DNA of 64,000 nt from Pararhodobacter zhoushanensis (GTDB lineage Bacteria > Pseudomonadota > Alphaproteobacteria > Rhodobacterales > Rhodobacteraceae): NCBI RefSeq assembly GCF_025949695.1, contig NZ_JAPDFL010000001.1, forward strand, positions 912,001-976,000. The letters are read 5' to 3'. How positions within the stretch are numbered: position 1 is the first letter of the stretch; each line of letters begins with the position of its first letter. Below the pieces are notes generated by a model. It worked only from the letters and a program-made list of their open reading frames with translations, was not told the origin of the DNA and did no database searches. Made by a program: the position numbers and the translations under genes. Shown here one piece after another: positions 42,597 through 50,607 of the stretch.

Positions 42597-44486
42597 ATGC
42601 CCGATCTTCGCCTTTCCGCCTCGACCCTTGCCCTGATGACCGCGCTTGCGCTGCCCGGCATCGCAAACGCGCAAGACGCCTGCACCCCTGCTGCGCCCAA
42701 TGATGGCGACGTGGTCACCTGCACGGGCATTGGCACCGGCATTCTGGACGACGGGCTGGACGACGCACAGATCACCGTTCTGGAAGGGGCCGAGATCACC
42801 GGCACCGATCAGGGGTTCGAGTTCGACGACGATGTGACCTTTATCAACCATGGCATGATCACCGGTCAGGGCGATCATGGTGTGCAGGGTGACAATGGCG
42901 TCAGCGTCACCAACTATGGCACCATCACCGGCGATGGCGACGGGGTGAACATCGACAACGATGGCCGGCTGGTCAACGCGGGCACGATCATCGGCGCTGA
43001 TGACGGCGTGCAACTGGAAGATAACGCCTATGTCATGAACACCGAAACCGGGGTCATCCGCGCGGCGGATGAGGGTGTGAACATCAACACCGACGGTGCG
43101 CAGCTCTATAACTACGGGCTGATCGAGGCGGGCGGCGACGGGGTCAACGCGGCCACGGATGCGTATATCTACAACGCGGGCACCATCCGGTCGACCGGCG
43201 ATCAGGACGGCGTCGATCTGGACAGCGGCACGGTGATCAATGACGGGCTGATCGTCAGCGACGGTGCCGAGGACGGCATCGACTTTGACCCCAGCACGCT
43301 GGACAGTCTGGTGCAGAACACCGGCACGATCGCGGGCAGCATCGGCATCAATACCGACGGTGCCGACACCGGCGCGCAACGCGTGGTGAACAGCGGGACG
43401 ATCCGGGGCCGCAGCGGTGTGGCGCTAAACCTCGGCATGGGCGACGACACGCTGGAGGTGCTGCGCGGCTCGATCATCGACGGGCTGATCGAGATGGGCG
43501 ACGGCACCGACACGGTGAGGGTGCACGGCGTTCAGGCCGGGATGCTGCGCTTTGGGTCGCTGCCTGAGGTGGTCAGTTTTGACGGCCCCGGTCTGCTGGT
43601 CGGAACCGCGCTGGCGCTGATCGACCCGATGCCGCTGGCGGCGGGTGATCGTCTGGCACGCAGCGCGGCCTTTGGGGTCGCGGGTGCGGTGCATGACCGT
43701 CAGGATCAGGGCGGCGCATGGCTGGGGGTGTTTGGCGGCGGCTCTGACATCGCGGCTACCGGCGGCTATCAGGGCCTGTCCGAGCGCAGCGGCGGTCTGG
43801 TTGCCGGGCAGAGCTTTGGCACCGTCTCGGGCTTTCTGGCCGTCACGCAGGGCCGCGCCACGCTGGACGACGGCGAGCACCGCCTGCGCCAGACGGCGCT
43901 GTTCATCGGCCTGTCGCATCGCAGCGACTTCGGCGATGCAGGCACGCTGTCGTCACTGGGCTATCTGGGCAGGACCGATACCGACCTGACCAGCCCCGCC
44001 TATCGCTCGGGCGATGCGCAGATGGACGGCACGGTGATCGGCGCCAGCCTGCGCTTTGCGCGCGGCTTTGGCGGCCAGCCCGACGCGCCCTTCGCCGATT
44101 TGGCGTTGCAGGCGGATGTCGTGCACCATCGCACCGGGGGCTATACGCTCTCGGGTCTGGGCGGCGGGGCCATCGCCGCGCATGACGCCACGGCCTATGG
44201 GCTGCGCGCCGATCTGGGCATGCCGGTTGCCTTCGGCGGCGGGGTACTGCGCCCCTATGTCTTTGCCGCGCTGCGCGAGGGCGATCAGGGGGTGATGCAG
44301 TTCGGGCTGAGCGGTGGCAGCACCAGTTTCGCCGCGCCGGATCTGTTCGACGACAGCCACGCAGGCATCGGCCTGTCCTATGTCGCGCAGAGCGGGCCGG
44401 GCGCGTTGCGCGCCGGGATCGAATACGCGGGCAGCTCGGATGACCGGCAGATGGCACTGCGGGTCTCGTTCAATCTGGCCCTGTAA
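42597..44486 (+). CDS. Autotransporter with acidic beta-helix passenger
   Basis: A 629-aa type Va secretion protein. A signal peptide ends near IANAQ (residue 25). Residues 50-260 hold about eight imperfect 20-23-residue repeats with the pattern NxGxIxGxxDGVxxxxDG, rich in Asp and Asn, expected to form a right-handed beta-helix. The last 260 residues form the outer-membrane barrel, starting near GAWLGVFGGGSD and ending in the terminal aromatic strand VSFNL. No protease triad or RGD is seen, so adhesion or a surface coat is more likely than proteolysis. The passenger is short for the family. A hairpin follows at 44503. Confidence 0.85.
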   Translation: MPDLRLSASTLALMTALALPGIANAQDACTPAAPNDGDVVTCTGIGTGILDDGLDDAQITVLEGAEITGTDQGFEFDDDVTFINHGMITGQGDHGVQGDNGVSVTNYGTITGDGDGVNIDNDGRLVNAGTIIGADDGVQLEDNAYVMNTETGVIRAADEGVNINTDGAQLYNYGLIEAGGDGVNAATDAYIYNAGTIRSTGDQDGVDLDSGTVINDGLIVSDGAEDGIDFDPSTLDSLVQNTGTIAGSIGINTDGADTGAQRVVNSGTIRGRSGVALNLGMGDDTLEVLRGSIIDGLIEMGDGTDTVRVHGVQAGMLRFGSLPEVVSFDGPGLLVGTALALIDPMPLAAGDRLARSAAFGVAGAVHDRQDQGGAWLGVFGGGSDIAATGGYQGLSERSGGLVAGQSFGTVSGFLAVTQGRATLDDGEHRLRQTALFIGLSHRSDFGDAGTLSSLGYLGRTDTDLTSPAYRSGDAQMDGTVIGASLRFARGFGGQPDAPFADLALQADVVHHRTGGYTLSGLGGGAIAAHDATAYGLRADLGMPVAFGGGVLRPYVFAALREGDQGVMQFGLSGGSTSFAAPDLFDDSHAGIGLSYVAQSGPGALRAGIEYAGSSDDRQMALRVSFNLAL

Positions 44487-44502
44487 GCGGGTATCAGCGC
44501 AA

Positions 44503-44533
44503 GGGGCGGCGGAAGCTCACGCAGGGCCGCCCC
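44503..44533 (+). terminator. Terminator-like hairpin after the autotransporter
   Basis: GGGGCGGC and GCCGCCCC form a perfect 8-bp stem with a 15-nt loop, 17 bp after the autotransporter stop. No T-run follows directly. Confidence 0.5.
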
Positions 44534-44549
44534 TCGTGCAAATGTTCTT

Positions 44550-44577
44550 TTGACGCCTTAATTTTCAGGTGTATCGT
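44550..44577 (+). promoter_or_regulatory. Promoter of the first KGGSK small gene
   Basis: TTGACG (44550-44555), 16 nt, TATCGT (44572-44577). The -35 and -10 hexamers and the spacer length are identical to those before the second small gene (53169-53196). A transcript from here would have a leader of about 87 nt. Confidence 0.65.
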
Positions 44578-44670
44578 TGATCTCGAAGAGCCGCGGCGGT
44601 TCTTTTGCGACTCGTCCCTGCGCGGGATTTCCCCGGCAGGATTCGGGCCTCGCGATCAGGAGGAGGGAAC

Positions 44671-44829
44671 ATGGCTGACACTTCCAAAGGCGGCGCTGGC
44701 AAGGGTGCCGCGCCGGGCAAAGGCAGCGGTCCGGCACCGTCGTCGTCCAAGGGCACCACAGCCAAGGGCGGCGCTGCTGGCAAGGGCAGCGGTCCCGCGC
44801 CGTCATCGGGCAAAGGCGGCAGCAAGTAA
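44671..44829 (+). CDS. Small Gly/Ser/Lys-rich protein with KGGSK tail, copy 1 (52 aa)
   Basis: A 52-aa low-complexity protein starting MADTSKGGAGKG, with a tandem AGKGSGPAPSS-type repeat (GKGSGPAPSS occurs twice) and ending GKGGSK. It is very basic, lacks any hydrophobic core and is probably disordered. Translation is well supported by the strong AGGAGGAGG site before ATG, by its own promoter (44550) and by a strong terminator (44858). A second gene at 53251 has the same tail and promoter. I do not recognise the family; nucleic-acid or surface binding is possible given the charge. Confidence 0.65.
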   Translation: MADTSKGGAGKGAAPGKGSGPAPSSSKGTTAKGGAAGKGSGPAPSSGKGGSK

Positions 44830-44857
44830 CCGCGCAGATCAACGCACCGACCACCTG

Positions 44858-44884
44858 CGCCCGGCACCCAGTGCCGGGCGTTTT
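44858..44884 (+). terminator. Rho-independent terminator of the first KGGSK gene
   Basis: CGCCCGGCAC and GTGCCGGGCG form a perfect 10-bp stem around CCA, followed by TTTT. It lies 28 bp after the small-gene stop and abuts the convergent oppF stop. Confidence 0.88.
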
Positions 44885-45861
44885 CAGTCCAGCGGGAAGT
44901 GGCAGGCGACGCGGCTGTCGCCCACGTCGCGCAGGATGGGCGCCTCGGCCCGGCAACGCTCCTGCGCCTTGGGACAGCGCGAGGCAAAGGCGCAGCCCGT
45001 GGGCAAGTTCATCGGCGACGGCAGGTCGCCCTTGACCATGCCCGCCCGCCTGTAGCCCGCCGATTTGCGCCGCAGAAGTGACGGCGCGGCTTCCAGCAGC
45101 ACCGCCGTATACGGGTGGCGCGGTTTGGAGAACAGCGTCGGGCGGTCGGCGTATTCGACGATCTCGCCCAGATACATCACCGCGATGTCGTCGCAGATGA
45201 ACTGCACCACGCCCAGATCGTGGCTGATGAACAGATAGCTGAGGCCAAATTCATCCTGCAACCGGCGGAGCAGGTTCAGGATCTGCGCCTGAATCGCCAC
45301 ATCCAGCGCGCTGACCGGCTCATCGCAGACGATCAACCTTGGGTTCGTCGCCAGCGCCCGCGCGATCGAAATCCGCTGCCGTTGCCCGCCCGAGAACTGG
45401 TGCGGAAACAGCGACATCTGGTCCGGGCGCAGGCCGACCAGCCCGAACAACTCGCGCACCCGTGCGTCACGGCCCGCCGGGTCGCCGACATTCATCAGGT
45501 CCAGCGGCTCGCGCACGATGGCGCCGACACGCTCGCGCGGGTTCAGGCTGGAATAGGGGTCTTGAAAGATCACCTGCAGATGCTTGCGCTGGGCGCGCAT
45601 CGCTTCGGCAGGCAGGGTCATCAGATCGGTGCCCTCAAAACTGACCGAGCCGCCGGTCGAAGGCGCCAGCCGGATCGCCGCCATCGCGGTGGTGGTCTTG
45701 CCCGAGCCGGACTCGCCGACCAGCCCCAGCGTGCGCCCCGGCATCAGGTCGAAATCGACGCCTCGCACGGCGCGCAGCAGGCGCGGTTTGCCGAAAATAC
45801 CCTTGCGGCCAATCTCGAAACTGACTTCCAGCTTGCGGGCAGAGAGCAGCGGCGTGGTCAT
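44884..45861 (-). CDS. oppF: Oligopeptide-type ABC transporter ATP-binding protein F
   Basis: A 325-aa ATPase. Walker A is GLVGESGSGKTTT (near residues 48-60), the Q-loop VIFQDPYSSLNPR, the signature FSGGQRQRISIARAL (near 158) and Walker B RLIVCDEPVSALDV. The C-terminal oligopeptide/dipeptide extension carries GCAFASRCPKAQERC with the four cysteines known in this family to bind an Fe-S cluster. It overlaps oppD by ATGA and is last in the operon oppABCDF. Confidence 0.92.
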   Translation of the reverse strand: MTTPLLSARKLEVSFEIGRKGIFGKPRLLRAVRGVDFDLMPGRTLGLVGESGSGKTTTAMAAIRLAPSTGGSVSFEGTDLMTLPAEAMRAQRKHLQVIFQDPYSSLNPRERVGAIVREPLDLMNVGDPAGRDARVRELFGLVGLRPDQMSLFPHQFSGGQRQRISIARALATNPRLIVCDEPVSALDVAIQAQILNLLRRLQDEFGLSYLFISHDLGVVQFICDDIAVMYLGEIVEYADRPTLFSKPRHPYTAVLLEAAPSLLRRKSAGYRRAGMVKGDLPSPMNLPTGCAFASRCPKAQERCRAEAPILRDVGDSRVACHFPLD

Positions 45862-46844
45862 GCGATTTCCCCGGCGTGGTGGCAGGCGACGGGGTGGCCC
45901 TTATCGTCCAGTGGCGGACGCACGCTGCGGCAATGATCATCCGCCAGCGCGCAGCGCTCGGCAAAGGCGCAGCCGTCGCCCAGCAGGTGCAGCGGCGGCA
46001 CCACGCCGGGGATTTCGGCCAGCGGCGGCAGCCGGTCGGTGCTGGCAGCGGCACGGCCCAGCACCGGGATGCAGCCGATCAGACCGCGCGTGTAGGGGTG
46101 CAAGGGATTGTCGAGGATCTGGTCCGAGGTGCCCTGCTCGATCACCCGTCCCGCGTACATCACGGCAACGCGGTCGGTCATCTCGGCGATTGCGCCCATG
46201 TCATGGGTGATCAGCACAATCGCCACGCCGAACTTGGCCTGAATGTCGCGCATCAGATCGAAGATCTGCGCCTGCACGGTCACGTCCAGCGCTGTCGTCG
46301 GCTCATCGGCGATCAACAGCTTGGGACGGCAACTGATCGCCATGGCGATCATCACCCGCTGACGCATCCCGCCCGACAACTGGTGCGGATAGCTTTTCGC
46401 CCGCGCCTCGGGCTCGGGGATACCCACGGTTTCCAGCAGCTCGACCACCTGACGGTCGGCCTCGGCCCGGCTCATGTCCTGATGCAGCAGGATCGCCTCG
46501 GCGATCTGGTCGCCAACGGTGAACACCGGATTGAGCGAGGTCATCGGTTCCTGAAAGATCATCGCGATGTCGCGACCGCGCAGCTGCCGCAGGCGGCGGT
46601 TGCTGGCGTGCGTGATGTCCTCGCCGTCGAACTCGATCACGCCGCCGGTCACATGGCCGGGCGGGTTGGGGATCAGCCCCATCATCGCCAGCGCGGTGAT
46701 CGACTTGCCGCAACCGGACTCGCCGACGATGCCAAGCGTCTCTCCTGGCAGCACGTCCAGACTGATCCCCGACAACGCAGTGACGCGGCCGTGGCGGGTG
46801 TCGAACTCGACCCGCAGGTCGGACAGGCTCATCAACGGGCTCAT
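45858..46844 (-). CDS. oppD: Oligopeptide-type ABC transporter ATP-binding protein D
   Basis: A 328-aa ATPase: Walker A GIVGESGCGKSITAL, Q-loop MIFQEPMTSLNPVF, signature LSGGMRQRVMIAMAI, Walker B KLLIADEPTTALDVTVQ, then the C-terminal cysteine region (GDGCAFAERCALADDHC). ATG 46844 is used because it overlaps the oppC stop and an earlier in-frame start lies deep in oppC. The opp/dpp symbols mark the family only; the ligand could be a peptide, opine or other amide. Confidence 0.92.
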   Translation of the reverse strand: MSPLMSLSDLRVEFDTRHGRVTALSGISLDVLPGETLGIVGESGCGKSITALAMMGLIPNPPGHVTGGVIEFDGEDITHASNRRLRQLRGRDIAMIFQEPMTSLNPVFTVGDQIAEAILLHQDMSRAEADRQVVELLETVGIPEPEARAKSYPHQLSGGMRQRVMIAMAISCRPKLLIADEPTTALDVTVQAQIFDLMRDIQAKFGVAIVLITHDMGAIAEMTDRVAVMYAGRVIEQGTSDQILDNPLHPYTRGLIGCIPVLGRAAASTDRLPPLAEIPGVVPPLHLLGDGCAFAERCALADDHCRSVRPPLDDKGHPVACHHAGEIA

Positions 46845-47695
46845 CGCGACCTCAGTTTCGGGTTGAAGGCATCGTTCAGCCCGTCGCCAACCAGCGACAC
46901 GGCAAAGACAGTCAGAAAGATCGCCACGCCAGGGATCGCCACGGGCCACCAGGCTTCGAGCAGAAAGTTGCGGTTCTGGCCAATCATCAGGCCCCAGCTG
47001 ATCGTGTTGGGATCGCCAAGGCCCAGAAAGGACAGCCCGGCCTCGAACAGGATCGCCACACCCACGGTCAGCGCGGCGGACACGATCAGCGGCGGCAGGG
47101 CGTTGGGCAGGATCACTTTCCAGATGATACGGCTGTTCCCCGCCCCGATCGAGCGCGCGGCGGTGACGTATTCCAGCTCGCGGATGCGCAGGAATTCGGC
47201 GCGGGTCAGGCGGGCGGTGCCGGGCCAGCTGACGATACCGATGGCGAAAGAGATCGTCACCAGGGAGGGCGCGAACAGCGTCACCAGCACCATGGCGAAC
47301 AAAAGGGCGGGCAGCACCTGAAAGAACTCGGTCACGCGCATCAGCAGGTCATCGACCCAGCCGCCGAAATACCCGGCCAGCGCACCCATGGCGATGCCGA
47401 TCACCACGGTCAGCAGCGCAGCGGCCAGCCCGACCGCCATGGTCGGTCCGCCCCCCTTGAGCAACAGCACGAAGATGTCGCGGCCCAGAAAATCGGTGCC
47501 CAGCGGTATGCCTTCCTGGTCGCCGGGGGCGGCCAGCGGACCCCAGACGATGCGGTAGGGATCGGCGTCAAACAGGAAATAGCCATAGAGCACGAAGCCC
47601 ACGATGGCGATCAGCAGCACCAGACCGCCGACGGCAGGTTTGTTGCGCAGGAACTGGCCCCAGGCTTCGCCCAAGGGGCTGACGGCTTTGGTCAT
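46841..47695 (-). CDS. oppC: Oligopeptide-type ABC transporter permease C
   Basis: A 284-aa inner-membrane permease with six predicted helices, an OppC N-terminal domain (FLRNKPAVGGLVLLIAIVGF) and the EAA loop EYVTAARSIGAGNSRIIWK. ATG 47695 is one base after the oppB stop, with GGAGGGCG upstream. The stop overlaps the oppD start. Confidence 0.9.
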   Translation of the reverse strand: MTKAVSPLGEAWGQFLRNKPAVGGLVLLIAIVGFVLYGYFLFDADPYRIVWGPLAAPGDQEGIPLGTDFLGRDIFVLLLKGGGPTMAVGLAAALLTVVIGIAMGALAGYFGGWVDDLLMRVTEFFQVLPALLFAMVLVTLFAPSLVTISFAIGIVSWPGTARLTRAEFLRIRELEYVTAARSIGAGNSRIIWKVILPNALPPLIVSAALTVGVAILFEAGLSFLGLGDPNTISWGLMIGQNRNFLLEAWWPVAIPGVAIFLTVFAVSLVGDGLNDAFNPKLRSR

Positions 47696-47696
47696 C

Positions 47697-48677
47697 TTAG
47701 CGCCCTCCGGTCCGAATGCGGGGATCGGCAAAGCGATAGCTCAGATCGGTGAGCAGGTTTGCCAGCACAACAACCGCCGAGGCAAAGAACAGCACGCCCA
47801 GCAGCGTCGGATAATCGCGCCTGAGTACGGAATCGAAGGCCAGCCGCCCCATGCCGGGCCAGTTGAACACCGTTTCCACCAGCAGCGCGCCCGAGATCAG
47901 GTTGCCAAACTGCAGCCCGGCGATGGTCAGGATCGGCAGGACGGCGTTGCGCAGCGCGTGGTTGAAGGTGACCTTGCCCTCGCCCAGCCCCTTGGCACGG
48001 GCAGTGCGGATATAGTCGGCGCCCAGCACCTCGATCATCGCGGTACGCGACAGGCGGGCGTATTGCGCCAGAAACAGAATGCCCAGCGTGGTGGCAGGCA
48101 GCACCAGATGCCACGCGACGTTGAGCGCATAGGCCAGCCCCGTGCCGCGGAACCGCGCGCTGACATAGCCTTCGACGGGGAACAGCGGGATCCAGACGGC
48201 GAACAGGATGACCAGCATCAACCCGGTCCAGAACACCGGCGCGGCATAGCCCACGGTCGAGAACACCGACACAAAGCCCGACAGGAACCCCTGCGGCTTG
48301 CGCGACGACAGCACCCCCAGCACCACGCCCAGCAGCATCGCGATCAGCTGCGCGCTGAGCGCCAGCATGATGGTGGGGCCAAGGCGCTGCAGGATCAGCT
48401 CGGTCACCGGGCGGTTGAAGTGGTACGAGGTGCCCAGATCGCCCATGGCGATCTGCTTGAGGTAGATCCACAGCTGTATCAGGATCGGTTGATCCAGCCC
48501 GTAATGCGCCCGGATCTGGGCCATCATCTCTTCGGTGGTGCCGCCCATTTCACCGGCGATCACTTCGGCAGCGTCGCCGGGGGCGGCGTGGATCAGAAAG
48601 AAGTTCAGGACGACCACCCCAAGCATCAGGATCAGCCCGTAGAGCAGCCGCTGAAGAATATAGCGCATCATTGCCAT
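47697..48677 (-). CDS. oppB: Oligopeptide-type ABC transporter permease B
   Basis: A 326-aa permease with six helices. It starts MRYILQRLLYGLILMLGVVVLNF and carries the EAA loop DYIRTARAKGLGEGKVTFNHALRN (read in parts). The exact start is uncertain: ATGs at 48677, 48671 and 48668 are all possible and none has a clear ribosome site. It follows oppA by 80 bp, with a hairpin between. Confidence 0.9.
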   Translation of the reverse strand: MAMMRYILQRLLYGLILMLGVVVLNFFLIHAAPGDAAEVIAGEMGGTTEEMMAQIRAHYGLDQPILIQLWIYLKQIAMGDLGTSYHFNRPVTELILQRLGPTIMLALSAQLIAMLLGVVLGVLSSRKPQGFLSGFVSVFSTVGYAAPVFWTGLMLVILFAVWIPLFPVEGYVSARFRGTGLAYALNVAWHLVLPATTLGILFLAQYARLSRTAMIEVLGADYIRTARAKGLGEGKVTFNHALRNAVLPILTIAGLQFGNLISGALLVETVFNWPGMGRLAFDSVLRRDYPTLLGVLFFASAVVVLANLLTDLSYRFADPRIRTGGR

Positions 48678-48720
48678 GGGTTGGTTTTCGATCCTTGGAA
48701 AGGGGCATCAGAACAAAGCG

Positions 48721-48742
48721 CGGCCCGCGCGGGGCGGGCCGC
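48721..48742 (-). terminator. Hairpin between oppA and oppB
   Basis: CGGCCCG and CGGGCCG enclose CGCGGGG just after the oppA stop. It is GC-only with no T-run on the minus strand. It probably stabilises oppA mRNA and reduces read-through. Confidence 0.45.
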
Positions 48743-48757
48743 GAAAACTGTCTCAGA

Positions 48758-50338
48758 TCAACGGTCTTCGGTCCAGTAGACCTCGTCCATGGCCTGCATC
48801 ATGCCCCAGATGGACAGCGGCGGGTTGCCGATGCGGTCGTCGAACACGTTGTGATAGGGCAGCGCGTTGATCCAGTAGACCGGCAGCTCTTCGCCGACGA
48901 TATCCTGAAACTGACCGTAAAGGGCTTTGCGCGCCTCAAGGTTGGTCTCGCGGCCGGCTTGTTCCAGCAGCGAGTCGACCTCGGGGTTGGCATAGCCTTG
49001 GGTGTTGGACCAGATCACCGGGCGGATGTTGGTGCTCAGATAGGTGCGGTGCACCCCGATCACCGGATCGCCCCAGTTGAACACGATATCCATCGACATC
49101 ATGAACTCGCCCGAGGCCAGTCGACCCGCCCATGTCGGGAAGTCAGGCGAGGCGCGCAGTTCGACGTTGATCCCCACTTCGCGCAGCTGCGAGCGCAGAT
49201 ATTCGGGGATGTTGCCGGTGGCGGCGTCGCGGCCCGGGATGGTCTCCATCGTCAGGGTAAAGCGCGTGCCATCGGCACCGCGCGGGTGCCCGGCCTCGTC
49301 CAGCAGCGCGTTGGCGCGATCCAGATCAAGAGTGTAGCCGGGCATGTCAGGGTTGAAGAACGGGCTCGATTCGATGATCGGCCCCTTCTGGCTGGCGGCC
49401 ACGCCGCGCATCAGCGCGTTCAGGATAAAGTCGCGGTCCATCGCATAGGCAATCGCCTGACGCACGCGCATGTCGTCCAGCGGCGCGACGCGGGTGTTGA
49501 AGGCCAGCCACTGGATCGGGCCGATCCCCTCGAACCCGCGCGGGGTGACCATCAGACCATCGGTCGCCGACAAGCGCGAGATCGCGGTCGAGTCGGTGAT
49601 CATCCCGGCGTCAGCCTCACCGGATTCCAGCGACAGCGTGACCGACGAGGCGTCGCGCACGATGCGGATGACGATCTCGTCCAGATAGGGGCGACCTTCG
49701 ATGAAGAAATCGTCAAAGCGTTGCAGGGTGATCTGCTCGCCCGGGCGATACTCGGCCAGCTTGAACGGGCCCGAGCCGATGGGCGCGTTGTTCGCCGGGT
49801 GCGTCGGCATCTCTTGGCCGTCATCATAAACGTGCTTGGGCAGGATCGGGCACAGCGCCCCGGTCAGCGCCAGCAGCAGGGCCGGGTGGGTTTGCGACAG
49901 GCGGATGATCGCGGTTGTGGCGTCTGGGGTCTCGACGGCCTCGACCGGGCCGAACATGGTCTGGAACGGGTGGTTCGCCTTGATCGTCATGATCGAAAAG
50001 GCGACGTCCTCGGACGTGACGGGCATGCCGTCGTGGAACGTGGCGTTGGGCACAAGGTTCAGCGTCAGGCTCAGCCCATCCTCGGCCAGTTCCCAGCTTT
50101 CGGCCAGATAGGGGTGCAGATCCCAGTTCTCATCGACCCGCAGAGGCGAGGCGAAAATCTGTGTACCGGGAATGGCCGTTGCCAGACCCGATTGCACGGC
50201 AGGGTTCAGGTGGCGCGGGTTTTCGCCGCTGACGATCACCAATTGACCGCCCCGCCGCTCTTGGGCCGAGACCGGCCCAAGGCCGAGCGCCATCAGCGAG
50301 GCGCTGGTGCCGACGAAGGTTCTCCGAGTCAGACGCAT
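48758..50338 (-). CDS. oppA: ABC transporter substrate-binding protein, family 5 (peptide/opine/nickel type)
   Basis: A 526-aa periplasmic receptor with a Tat-like leader (MRLTRRTFVGTSASLMALGLG, read in parts) ending near PVSAQ. The SBP_bac_5 signature is present as YLAESWELAEDGLSLTLNL and FHDGMPVTSEDVAFS; AIAYAMDRDFIL is also typical. The family binds di/oligopeptides, opines, glutathione or metal chelates, and the ligand here is not predictable. It starts the oppABCDF operon and is divergent from the amidohydrolase, with a TauR-like repeat pair in the 269-bp gap. Confidence 0.9.
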   Translation of the reverse strand: MRLTRRTFVGTSASLMALGLGPVSAQERRGGQLVIVSGENPRHLNPAVQSGLATAIPGTQIFASPLRVDENWDLHPYLAESWELAEDGLSLTLNLVPNATFHDGMPVTSEDVAFSIMTIKANHPFQTMFGPVEAVETPDATTAIIRLSQTHPALLLALTGALCPILPKHVYDDGQEMPTHPANNAPIGSGPFKLAEYRPGEQITLQRFDDFFIEGRPYLDEIVIRIVRDASSVTLSLESGEADAGMITDSTAISRLSATDGLMVTPRGFEGIGPIQWLAFNTRVAPLDDMRVRQAIAYAMDRDFILNALMRGVAASQKGPIIESSPFFNPDMPGYTLDLDRANALLDEAGHPRGADGTRFTLTMETIPGRDAATGNIPEYLRSQLREVGINVELRASPDFPTWAGRLASGEFMMSMDIVFNWGDPVIGVHRTYLSTNIRPVIWSNTQGYANPEVDSLLEQAGRETNLEARKALYGQFQDIVGEELPVYWINALPYHNVFDDRIGNPPLSIWGMMQAMDEVYWTEDR

Positions 50339-50445
50339 GTCATGTCTCCCAGTTGAAAGAGGTGTATCTTTTCGACCTGCCGGTTTTCCGGTCGTTGTGC
50401 CGCGAGTATGAAAGCGCGCTCAAACCGATCAAGACTAAAGTCCCT

Positions 50446-50477
50446 CTGGATCTATGCTTTCCGAAATCTGGCGCTAG
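50446..50477 (+). promoter_or_regulatory. Tandem CTGGNNCTA repeats between opp operon and amidohydrolase
   Basis: CTGGATCTAT (50446-50455) and CTGGCGCTAG (50468-50477) are direct repeats with 22-bp start-to-start spacing. They resemble the tauR-tpa and xsc repeats (23 bp). The site lies 108 bp from the oppA start and 131 bp from the amidohydrolase start. Binding by TauR or another MocR protein is inferred. The rest of 50339-50607 shows no other clear element. Confidence 0.45.
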
Positions 50478-50607
50478 GGTGGCTGCCATGCTGCGGCATT
50501 CTGGGCGCAGGGTGTCAGCAGTAACGGCAACCCGCTTGCTGCGCTGCTCAAAAACACCGCATCGTCAAAAAAGCCCGGCCTGATCCGGGCGCAGAACCGG
50601 GAACATC

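Noticed and set aside
44671..44829. The short internal GKGSGPAPSS duplication as a tandem-repeat or CRISPR-like element
   Set aside because: Two short imperfect units inside a reading frame, with no regular spacer, fit a low-complexity protein better.
50353..50583. A 76-codon plus-strand frame between oppA and the amidohydrolase
   Set aside because: No ribosome site, composition unlike neighbours, and it overlaps the repeat pair that looks regulatory.
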